Shown: piece by piece, positions 1 through 6,460 of the stretch
Numbering within the stretch: position 1 is the stretch's first letter
How the letters are laid out: each line of letters begins with the position of its first letter
DNA from: JADZAA01 sp039810485
Lineage (GTDB): Bacteria > Bacteroidota > Ignavibacteria > Kapaibacteriales > UBA961
Direction: 5' to 3'
NCBI GenBank assembly: GCA_039810485.1
Contig: JBDHXA010000078.1
Span: forward strand, 1-12,819
DNA: 12,819 nucleotides
Notes under the pieces: generated by a model
Told to the model about the DNA's origin: nothing
Seen by the model: only the letters and a program-made list of their open reading frames with translations
The model's database searches: none
Translations under genes and position numbers: made by a program

Positions 1-90
1 ACGGAAGATATTATGCCAATGTTTAGGGTTGTCATAGATTTTGCACTCGTTTTCTCGAAGCATTGAATGAACATTATTAAAAATGTTCAT
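1..90 (-). CDS. Partial unrecognised ORF running off the left edge, possibly a transposase N-terminus
   Basis: On the minus strand an open frame runs from an in-frame TAG near 135 to the window edge. The only ATG that gives a long product starts at 90 and encodes 30 codons ending in KIYDNPKHWHNIFR at the edge. The composition (N, H, K, aromatic residues) looks protein-like rather than random. The pattern of a short hydrophilic leader followed by a W-H-N-x-F motif loosely recalls the N-termini of some IS transposases in this phylum, but this is memory-based resemblance, not a domain match. No Shine-Dalgarno motif is visible. A competing plus-strand frame is also open from base 1 to a TGA at 64-66, so the coding strand is not certain. 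Confidence 0.3.
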   Translation of the reverse strand, partial: MNIFNNVHSMLRENECKIYDNPKHWHNIFR

Positions 91-309
91 TTGCGGATGA
101 GAGTTTGATTTTCTGAATATAATAAATTCACGCTAAGTAGTTGCAACACATGGCAAATATAATAAAAGTAAGCGAGATGTACAACTATATTTATCAACAA
201 GTATTACCATATTTTTCTGTTAGTTTGAAAACAAATGCGATATTAAAATTTAACGGCTGATAATCAATATATTTACCCGATTTTTCGGAGTGGGCTCATC
301 TTTATATAA

Positions 310-1767
310 TTATTGCTGAATCAAGAGCATCCGTGTAACGCTTCCTTTGTCCGACTTTATATTTAAAATGTAAACCCCTTGCGAGTTTTTAGTTAAGTCA
401 ACGCGATTATCTTTTCCTACGCATACGGTTTCACCTAATATATTTTTGACTTTCCAATCTTGCAGAGATGAATTAATATTTTCAATAAAAAATATTTTGT
501 CATTTGATGGATTTGGATATACTATTATTGTATTATCTTGAAAAGCGTCATTTATTCCATTCGGATTGTTTGTTATTTTAACTGTGTCGCATATAGGGCT
601 GGTTGAGACAATAGGCGCAAAAAATTGAGCTAATTGCTTAATTCTTTGCGCTCGATTATCATAACTATGACAGCTTCCTCCAAGCATTTGCTCAATACAG
701 TTTGCCTTGCCTAAAATATAATTGAAAGGAAAATCTGTTTCAGTAAATTGATTATTGATTACATATCCATAATTATTGCTCACATTCCAATTATTGATAG
801 CTCTACTACCATGCATAATTGGTGTGTTAATTAATCCAGAACAATTATATCCATTTGTGAAGCACCATGTTAGACCCCAAAATATTTTTTTACTGTCAAT
901 CGAAACCAATAAATCACAAGGTTGATGAAAAGAAAAAATAGCTGGCTTCGGTTTGTTTGTATTTTGAATTCGCAACAAATTTGTGAATATTCCTCCAAAA
1001 ATATTTCCAATTCCTTTTATAGTATAATCATTGTTGGATATTTCAATATTTCCTTCGATATTTCCCAAATCAGGCCTTTGTATAAGGTCGTTTGAAAAAC
1101 TGCGAAATAAATTATGAACGCAAGCCAAAGTATTACTATTAGGTTTTGGAACTGAGTTTAGAGCAAGAGTTTGAGGCCATTTTTCTGTTTCGTTATCCAT
1201 TAAGCCGACGCATAAGGCAGTTATTGCGCCGGCGCTCTCTCCTGAAACAAAAATATTATGCTTGTCAATGCGAAAAATATCGCTTCGATTAACCAAATAT
1301 CGTATAGCGCCTTTTACGTCTTGCATTGCTCTGTAAGCTGCTCTATACCATTCTGCAGTGTCGCTTGCGAACAAACAACTGTAGTTTGGAAAATTGCATG
1401 ACCATGCTGCCGAATCACATATAATACCTAATCTATAATTAACAGAAGCTGTTACATAACCGGCTTTTGCAAAGCTTCTGCATAAGTCAGACATGTCATT
1501 TTTATCGCCGGAAATCATTGCTCCGCCATGAATCCAAATCATCAATGGTCGTTTTGAAATGTGTGCACTGTCGTCGCATTGCGGAATATATAAATCCAAC
1601 GCAAGATTATCCATTGTTCCGCTGAAACTTAATGCAGTTCCATAATTGACATTAATAATGCTGTCATACTTATATTTTTCATCTACCCATTGTTGCGAAT
1701 AAGCTGTATGTGACAGACAAAAAATACTAACTATGACACTTTGAATGAATAAAATTTTGTTGATCAT
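310..1767 (-). CDS. Secreted carboxylesterase/lipase-like alpha/beta hydrolase with T9SS C-terminal sorting domain
   Basis: Predicted serine hydrolase of the carboxylesterase/acetyl-esterase type acting on an ester outside the cell; the substrate is unknown. I start at the ATG at 1767 (485 aa) because it begins directly with a signal peptide (MINKILFIQS, hydrophobic core, cleavage near AYS-QQ). An upstream in-frame ATG at 1788 would only add seven charged or polar residues. Visible motifs, numbered from 1767: oxyanion-hole HGG at 80-82, nucleophile elbow GESAG at 176-180 (Ser178), probable acid Asp285 and probable catalytic His367. Thirteen cysteines lie in the mature catalytic part, which suggests disulfides. 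The last ~70 residues form a T9SS-type sorting domain: YPNPSND at 417, a central ILGE turn and GVYILNI near 464. Family and motifs are seen; T9SS export is inferred. It lies downstream of gcvT, separated by a terminator, so it probably has its own promoter. Confidence 0.85.
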   Translation of the reverse strand: MINKILFIQSVIVSIFCLSHTAYSQQWVDEKYKYDSIINVNYGTALSFSGTMDNLALDLYIPQCDDSAHISKRPLMIWIHGGAMISGDKNDMSDLCRSFAKAGYVTASVNYRLGIICDSAAWSCNFPNYSCLFASDTAEWYRAAYRAMQDVKGAIRYLVNRSDIFRIDKHNIFVSGESAGAITALCVGLMDNETEKWPQTLALNSVPKPNSNTLACVHNLFRSFSNDLIQRPDLGNIEGNIEISNNDYTIKGIGNIFGGIFTNLLRIQNTNKPKPAIFSFHQPCDLLVSIDSKKIFWGLTWCFTNGYNCSGLINTPIMHGSRAINNWNVSNNYGYVINNQFTETDFPFNYILGKANCIEQMLGGSCHSYDNRAQRIKQLAQFFAPIVSTSPICDTVKITNNPNGINDAFQDNTIIVYPNPSNDKIFFIENINSSLQDWKVKNILGETVCVGKDNRVDLTKNSQGVYILNIKSDKGSVTRMLLIQQ

Positions 1768-1855
1768 AACTTTATAAATTAGCTCCATTTATTATGCACA
1801 GATTCAATGGCTAATTATAATTACTCTAATATATCTAAATAAAATGATTTTAATT

Positions 1856-1893
1856 AAAAAAAATCGGTATTGAATTGAGTTTATTCAACACCG
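1856..1893 (-). terminator. Rho-independent terminator downstream of gcvT
   Basis: Read on the minus strand, an 11-bp stem (CGGTGTTGAAT pairing with ATTCAATACCG, one G-U wobble) encloses a 7-base loop and is followed within one base by a run of eight T (eight A at 1856-1863 on the plus strand). Stem arms are 1883-1893 and 1865-1875. It lies about 90 bases past the gcvT stop and before the esterase start. The plus-strand direction has no U-tract, so it terminates minus-strand transcription only. Confidence 0.8.
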
Positions 1894-1957
1894 AGAATCT
1901 GGTCGTCAAAATAAGATGATTTTTTATTCTGTAAAATAGAAAGCACAACAAAGCTAT

Positions 1958-1980
1958 AATGCTGCTTTTTCAGCAACATT
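1958..1980 (-). other. Hairpin immediately downstream of the gcvT stop codon
   Basis: A 9-bp stem with a 5-base loop begins three bases beyond the gcvT stop. In minus-strand RNA the arms are AAUGUUGCU and AGCAGCAUU, fully paired with one G-U wobble, with loop GAAAA. No U-tract follows, so it is not a classic terminator on its own. It may stabilise the 3' end of the gcvT message or assist the stronger terminator about 65 bases further on. The structure is seen; the role is inferred. Confidence 0.4.
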
Positions 1981-1983
1981 ATT

Positions 1984-3072
1984 TCACACAAATGGATATT
2001 TGACAATTTCAGCGGGAAATGTTGTGCCTCGAGCAGCAATTTCTATCAATGTGCCGATTGCGCTATGCTCAGTTGAAACATATCCTAAGCCGATGCCGTT
2101 GTTTAGAATGGGAGAAATATTTCCGCTTGTTACCTTGCCGATATCATTTCCGTTTGATTTGATCGCATAGCCATGACGCGGAATAAGTTTTTCGGTTTTC
2201 ATCACAAAGCCAATAAGTTTTCGCGTTAAGCCAGCTGCTTTTGCAGATTCAATTGCCGTTTTGCCGTTGAAGTCGCCTTTAGCCATTTTTGTAATCCAGC
2301 CAAGCCCCGCCTCTAACGGATGTGTTGTTTCATCAATATCATTGCCATATAGACAAAACCCCTTCTCAAGACGCAAAGTGTCGCGAGCGCCTAATCCGAT
2401 TGGTTCAATATTAAATTCTTTTCCTGCTTCAAAAATCGCATTCCATATTGATTCGGCGCTTTGTTTGTCACCTCGAAAATAAATTTCTGCTCCAAGTTCG
2501 CCAGTATATCCGGTGCGTGAAATAATTGCTTGAACTCCTGCAAAAGTACCGGCTTCAAAATTATAATAAGGTATCTCAGATAATTTTGTCGATGTTAGCT
2601 TTTGAAGAGCTTCAAGAGAGTGAGGACCTTGAATTGCAAGCAAGTTAATTTCGTCGCTCATATTTAAAAGCTCGAGATTAGAAAACTCTTTCGCTGTTTC
2701 TTGCGCCCAAGCAAAATCCTTTTCAATATTTGCTCCATTGACGACAAGCATATAGTAGTCGCCGCAATGATAGACAAGCAAATCATCAACAATTCCGCCG
2801 TTATGATAGCACAAAGCAGAGTATTGGGCCTTTCCTTCGGCAAGCTTTGAGGCGTCATTTGTCGTTAATTTTTGGATAAACGCCAATGCATCGCTTCCGC
2901 GCACCTCAAATTCTCCCATGTGCGACACGTCAAAAACTCCAACGCCATTTCGGACAATAGAATGTTCGTGCAGTATACCGTTTGAATATTGCACAGGCAT
3001 TTCATAGCCTGCAAAAGGAACAATTTTTGCTCCGAGCTGCTTATGAATTTCAAAAAAATTGGTGTGTTTCAT
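1984..3072 (-). CDS. gcvT: Glycine cleavage system aminomethyltransferase (T-protein)
   Basis: Cytoplasmic tetrahydrofolate-dependent aminomethyltransferase. It takes the aminomethyl group from lipoylated H-protein, releases ammonia and makes 5,10-methylene-THF. The start is placed at the ATG at 3072 (362 aa, normal for the family), where MKHTNFFEIHKQLGAK matches typical T-protein N-termini; the in-frame ATG at 3096 adds eight atypical residues. Conserved features: PFAGYEMPVQY (19-29), VGVFDVSHMGE (44-54), GGIVDDL (92-98, holding the conserved aspartate region), RTGYTGELGAEIY (186-198), GLGARDTLRLEKG (226-238) and GKVTSGNISP (312-321). All family landmarks are present, so it should be active. 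No gcvH or gcvP is in the window, so the gene stands apart from the rest of the system here. A terminator closes the transcript at 1856-1893. It may be read with the exported protein gene upstream (gap about 95 bases). Confidence 0.97.
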   Translation of the reverse strand: MKHTNFFEIHKQLGAKIVPFAGYEMPVQYSNGILHEHSIVRNGVGVFDVSHMGEFEVRGSDALAFIQKLTTNDASKLAEGKAQYSALCYHNGGIVDDLLVYHCGDYYMLVVNGANIEKDFAWAQETAKEFSNLELLNMSDEINLLAIQGPHSLEALQKLTSTKLSEIPYYNFEAGTFAGVQAIISRTGYTGELGAEIYFRGDKQSAESIWNAIFEAGKEFNIEPIGLGARDTLRLEKGFCLYGNDIDETTHPLEAGLGWITKMAKGDFNGKTAIESAKAAGLTRKLIGFVMKTEKLIPRHGYAIKSNGNDIGKVTSGNISPILNNGIGLGYVSTEHSAIGTLIEIAARGTTFPAEIVKYPFV

Positions 3073-3167
3073 AATGAAAATGTTACAATAAATCAAAATA
3101 ATATCGAATATAATTGAAGCGGGATATTCTTGGATAAATTTGCAAACATGAGCAGATATAACAAATT

Positions 3168-4193
3168 TTATCGCTCTCTTAGCAGTTTGCGAGTTGTTTT
3201 TGCAAGTGCTTTTTGCAAATCAGAAACTTTATCTCCGGCAAGCATTGTTTTTTCTTCTCGTAACAGCCGTAAGTTTCCATCTGGCATAATTTCGCAAAAT
3301 TTCATTTTTAACACTATATCGTCTCGTGTTTCCAGCGTTAGCTCCGACATTATGCATTGGCGTATATCAAGCTGATACAATACTTTTAATTCAAGCACAT
3401 TTGGAGGATTTGCATTTTCAACATCGTAAAGATTTGCCAAAGCGTACACGGAGTCGCGCGTGTCAACGTCCAACGGTACATACAAAGGATGATCTTTTGC
3501 GGCTAAAAAAATTGTTTGCATTGCATCGTAAGCAACAACCGGCTTCTGCATAGGATTAAAAAGGAGAGAGGTTGTTTCTACTTTTTGCTTTATTTCCAAA
3601 TGAGTTGGTGCTAAAAGTTGGGCCGGATATACTCGCAAATCCATTTCTGCTTTGCGATACATCATGCTGTCACCTTGTGCGGCGGCAAACGCTCTTTGAA
3701 TTGCAATGAGCAGTGATGGATCATAGAGTATGCTGTCCTCGCTTCCTTTTCTATACTTAAGAAGAGCGTAGCCGATTCCTTCGCGCAATTCAGCATAATT
3801 TGGCCCGTATCTGCAAGCTAATGACACTCGCAGGATATTTTGCAGACGATTTATAGTAATAAAAGCAATCTGCTGAGCGCCAAGATGAGAAGCCAGCAAA
3901 GAAGCAGTAACATCATGATTTTCTTTTTGTAACAATGTAAGAACGGAATCACGTTCAGCAAAGGAAATTGAACGATACTTATTGCTTGCAAACATCGCCA
4001 ATGCGAATGCAGGATCTACTTTTTGAACAATAGATTCTGCAACGTTGTCACCGCGTTGAATATTTACAACAACGATTGCAGGAAGTTCATTTTTTAGTAC
4101 AGAAGAGCTTTTTTGAGCTAAAGAACAGTTAATAGAAATTGCAAATGCAATTATGATAAAAACACTGTGAAATCTTTTAAAATATAACATCAA
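3168..4193 (-). CDS. Exported protein of unknown function with a CsgG/TolB-like N-terminal segment
   Basis: 341 aa. It starts with tandem ATGs (4193 or 4190), then a positively charged n-region and hydrophobic core (FHSVFIIIAFAISINC) and a likely signal peptidase I site after SLA; the cysteine at 23 is not in a good lipobox. The mature part opens with a beta strand (AIVVVNIQRGD, 39-49) followed by YRSISFAERDSVLTLLQKE (73-91) and LGAQQIAFITINRL (104-117). The order strand, 'F-x-E-R-x-x-(5)-L', helix, 'LGA-x-x-(5)-I' resembles the periplasmic CsgG/TolB-N-like fold. That assignment is a weak motif-level inference. The C-terminal half (200-341) is helix/strand mixed with no motif I recognise and ends in a basic helix. 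A role in the periplasm or at the inner face of the outer membrane is likely; the substrate or partner is unknown. Direct TTGAC repeats lie upstream at 4229-4247. Confidence 0.7.
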   Translation of the reverse strand: MMLYFKRFHSVFIIIAFAISINCSLAQKSSSVLKNELPAIVVVNIQRGDNVAESIVQKVDPAFALAMFASNKYRSISFAERDSVLTLLQKENHDVTASLLASHLGAQQIAFITINRLQNILRVSLACRYGPNYAELREGIGYALLKYRKGSEDSILYDPSLLIAIQRAFAAAQGDSMMYRKAEMDLRVYPAQLLAPTHLEIKQKVETTSLLFNPMQKPVVAYDAMQTIFLAAKDHPLYVPLDVDTRDSVYALANLYDVENANPPNVLELKVLYQLDIRQCIMSELTLETRDDIVLKMKFCEIMPDGNLRLLREEKTMLAGDKVSDLQKALAKTTRKLLRER

Positions 4194-4228
4194 AAAGTAA
4201 GCAATTTAGTGCATGAACTATTGATAAC

Positions 4229-4247
4229 TTGACTTTGACGTTTTGAC
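4229..4247. repeat. Three short direct TTGAC repeats upstream of the CsgG-like gene
   Basis: TTGAC occurs at 4229-4233, 4235-4239 and 4243-4247, with a near copy TTGAT at 4221-4225, giving starts 8, 6 and 8 bases apart. On the minus strand these are GTCAA repeats about 35-55 bases upstream of the 4193 start, where a promoter or operator would sit. The repeats are seen; a regulator-binding role is speculative and chance is not excluded for 5-mers. Confidence 0.3.
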
Positions 4248-4316
4248 TAGGCGCATATTGAAATGAGGAGCATATATAAGTCTAGAATTATTCCTTTGCC
4301 ATTGTTAATCAAGCAA

Positions 4317-6185
4317 TTACCGATATATTGCAATCGGAATAGAAATATTTGAAATTGTGGATGATATATTGCATATGTAAAAACCAGAATTAAAAATGCC
4401 AATAGTATATGAATTGAGATCAGGCGGTATGTTGCATTTATAGATTGTTCGCCCAAGTATGTCTGTTAGTGTAAAACTATTGTTAGAAATTGTCGGCTTA
4501 TTAAACAGCAATGTTAAGCCGTCAAAGCCTGATACAATTGATAATTCGTTGTTTATTGCAAGCGTTTCTGAAACTTCGGTTGTGCCAACATCTTTCGAAA
4601 AAACACTTCCGCCAATTGTGCCTGCAAATAATCTGGAACCTTTTATTGTGAGTGCATTTATTTCAGTAAAAGTCAGTCCATCGTTAGTTTTTTCCCAAGA
4701 ATTGCCGTAATCGGTTGTATAGAAAACACCTTGATTTGTACCGGCAAACGCAGCAGTGCCTTTTATTGCAAAACAAGTTCCAAGAATATTATCGAAATCA
4801 CCTGTTGATTGCCAAGATTTTCCTTTGTCGGTTGAGCGATATATGCCGCCTTTACCGTTAATTACACCTGCTAAGGCAACATTGCCATTGAATTCTAATG
4901 CGCCTATTTGCTTTGTCTCAATTTCTTTTGCCGAGGGCTGCCAAGTCGCTCCTCCGTCTGATGAAACGAGCACGCCATTCATAGTGCCGGCAAGAATTAC
5001 TTGAAAATTATCAAGCTGCGACTTATTGCTTGCTATTGATAATATGCGCTGATCCTGCAGACCATCACTGAGTAAATACCAATTTTCCCCATTGTCTGCA
5101 GTTAGATAAATTCCTTCTGTTGTTCCAGCTAAAATGCTTGATCCATAGTTAGATAACGACCAAACGGTGGAAGCTGGCAGTCCATTGTTAGCTGCTTTCC
5201 AGGTGAGACCATTGTCATCAGTGCGGTATACTCCTTCGGCGCCATAAATTCCGGCAAGAACGGAACCTCCTTTTGTAAGCAAACACTGAATGATTGTGCC
5301 AGATCGCATCACGCCTGAATTGATAGATTCCCATGTCTCGCCCCCATTGTCGGAGCGCGAAGCTCCACCGGCAAAAATACCGGCAATCAAACTGCTGCCA
5401 TTAAATGTTAATGATGAAATTACTGTTCGCGGCAAACCGACTGTTACCCACGATGCGCCATGATCGGATGTTTTCCAAATACCACTGTAAGTTCCTACAA
5501 AAAGATTAGGTTCGTCGTACACAAAGGCGCGCACATCAGCGCGACCAATTTCTTCAATATATGTCCATGTAGTTTCAGGAGCAGTCAGGCGGTAAACGCC
5601 GCTGCCATGCGTTCCGGCATAGACGGTAGAACCAACTGCTTCGATTGACCAGATTTGAAGTATTGGCAAGCCGTCGTTTATCGCAGTCCAAGTTTCACCT
5701 TTATCATTCGAGCGATAAACGCCTCGTTGATATGTTGCTGCAAAGTAGGAATTATCACTCTTTACGATGCCGTAAATTGCATCATCTGGAAGTCCGTTGT
5801 TCATGCTTGTCCACGTAGTGCCATTGTCAAGTGATCGAAAAATCCCCTTATTAGTTCCAGCCCATAAATCGCCATTATCATTTGTTAAACAAATTATATT
5901 CTCGGCTTTAAGTGTTGTTACCTTTGTCCAGCGCCTACCGCCGTCTTCTGTTTGTATCAATCCGAAGCCAAAAGTTCCTGCAAAAATATTATTGCCTTCA
6001 CGCATTAAAGCGCGAATTGCTGGTAGAGACGTGTCTTTGTCAATAACTTTTCGCGGAACTCCCACATTCATTTCACTCCATGAGTTGCCACCATCGCTGC
6101 TGCGCATAATTCCATGTGCTAATGTGCCAGAATAAAGAGTGTCGTCAATAAATTGCAACGCCTGGGTCCATTGCATTGTTTCCAA
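4317..6185 (-). CDS. Asp-box (BNR/sortilin-like) beta-propeller protein with T9SS-like C-terminal domain, 5' end frameshifted
   Basis: 622 codons in the main frame, counted from a TTG at 6185; the first in-frame ATG is at 6176. Residues ~25-535 hold about a dozen repeats of roughly 40 aa, each with an Asp-box pattern S/T-x-D-x-G-x-x-W (for example SSDGGNSW at 29, TEDGGRRW at 79, SNDKGETW at 159, TDDNGLTW at 322, STDKGKSW at 451, TTDYGNSW at 490), often followed by NNGLP/NDGLP and preceded by AGT-x-x-GV/IY. This is a sortilin/YCF48-like propeller, probably one or two rings. Residues ~546-622 look like a T9SS sorting domain (NSFTLTDILGRTIYKC, then GFYICNI). The main frame has no signal peptide. 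One lies directly upstream in another frame (6256), so the intact gene probably started at 6256 and a one-base deletion or sequencing error near 6179-6181 broke it. Function unknown; likely a surface or secreted binding protein. Confidence 0.8.
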   Translation of the reverse strand: METMQWTQALQFIDDTLYSGTLAHGIMRSSDGGNSWSEMNVGVPRKVIDKDTSLPAIRALMREGNNIFAGTFGFGLIQTEDGGRRWTKVTTLKAENIICLTNDNGDLWAGTNKGIFRSLDNGTTWTSMNNGLPDDAIYGIVKSDNSYFAATYQRGVYRSNDKGETWTAINDGLPILQIWSIEAVGSTVYAGTHGSGVYRLTAPETTWTYIEEIGRADVRAFVYDEPNLFVGTYSGIWKTSDHGASWVTVGLPRTVISSLTFNGSSLIAGIFAGGASRSDNGGETWESINSGVMRSGTIIQCLLTKGGSVLAGIYGAEGVYRTDDNGLTWKAANNGLPASTVWSLSNYGSSILAGTTEGIYLTADNGENWYLLSDGLQDQRILSIASNKSQLDNFQVILAGTMNGVLVSSDGGATWQPSAKEIETKQIGALEFNGNVALAGVINGKGGIYRSTDKGKSWQSTGDFDNILGTCFAIKGTAAFAGTNQGVFYTTDYGNSWEKTNDGLTFTEINALTIKGSRLFAGTIGGSVFSKDVGTTEVSETLAINNELSIVSGFDGLTLLFNKPTISNNSFTLTDILGRTIYKCNIPPDLNSYTIGIFNSGFYICNISSTISNISIPIAIYR

Positions 6186-6256
6186 TGAATTTCTTGACCT
6201 ATTAAAGAAACAATTAGAATAAAAATTGATGCTAAACTCGCAAATAGAGTTTTCAT
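6119..6256 (-). pseudogene. Out-of-frame signal peptide belonging to the beta-propeller gene
   Basis: An ATG at 6256 opens a frame encoding a textbook Sec signal peptide (MKTLFASLASIFILIVSLIG, then QEIHWK) that would be cleaved after LIG. Beyond codon ~26 this frame turns into arginine/cysteine/leucine sequence unlike a propeller and stops at 6119, while the neighbouring frame becomes the first Asp-box repeat. Adding one A to the AAA run (plus-strand TTT at 6179-6181) joins HWK to TMQWTQALQF and gives one secreted protein of about 645 aa. The main frame offers no ATG between its upstream stop (near 6267) and 6176. The frame break is seen; the original fusion is inferred. Confidence 0.65.
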
Positions 6257-6270
6257 GCTGAGCTTCTTAA

Positions 6271-6288
6271 TGTTTATTGCAACAAACA
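6271..6288. promoter_or_regulatory. Near-perfect 18-bp dyad upstream of the beta-propeller gene
   Basis: TGTTTATTGCAACAAACA reads as an inverted repeat with one mismatched pair out of nine. It sits 15 bases upstream of the ATG at 6256, in the ~200-base divergent region between the propeller and the OmpA gene. The position fits an operator or a 5'-UTR element for the minus-strand gene. No regulator is encoded nearby, so the role is inferred. Confidence 0.3.
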
Positions 6289-6460
6289 AATTTGTAACAC
6301 AATAGTACGACAACTCACAGTAATTTCCAAAATATTATTTTAAGTAAAATGATCTGATTTGCCATAATTCATCTTAGCTCGTTCTGAATGGTTGCAATTC
6401 TGTAGAGATAAATTGCGTCATAGCGCAGTAAATTCCCTCTTTTTTAATTTTTCAAATAAA

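Noticed and set aside
1..66. Plus-strand open frame from base 1 to a TGA (21 codons)
   Set aside because: Could be the end of a gene, but it overlaps the more protein-like minus-strand frame and has nothing recognisable.
150..260. A 36-codon plus-strand ORF beginning MANIIKVSEMYNYIYQQ
   Set aside because: Too short, no ribosome binding site, no family resemblance, and in AT-rich intergenic sequence where such ORFs occur by chance.
277..288. Hairpin CCGA-TTTT-TCGG downstream of the esterase as a terminator
   Set aside because: Only a 4-bp stem and no U-tract follows on the minus strand.
5797..6135. A 112-codon plus-strand ORF opposite the propeller
   Set aside because: Periodic shadow of the Asp-box repeats, which give repeating open antisense frames.
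4317..6185. Propeller repeats considered as a tandem DNA repeat or CRISPR-like array
   Set aside because: The ~120-base periodicity is at protein level; the nucleotide units are too divergent, and there are no identical repeats with unique spacers.
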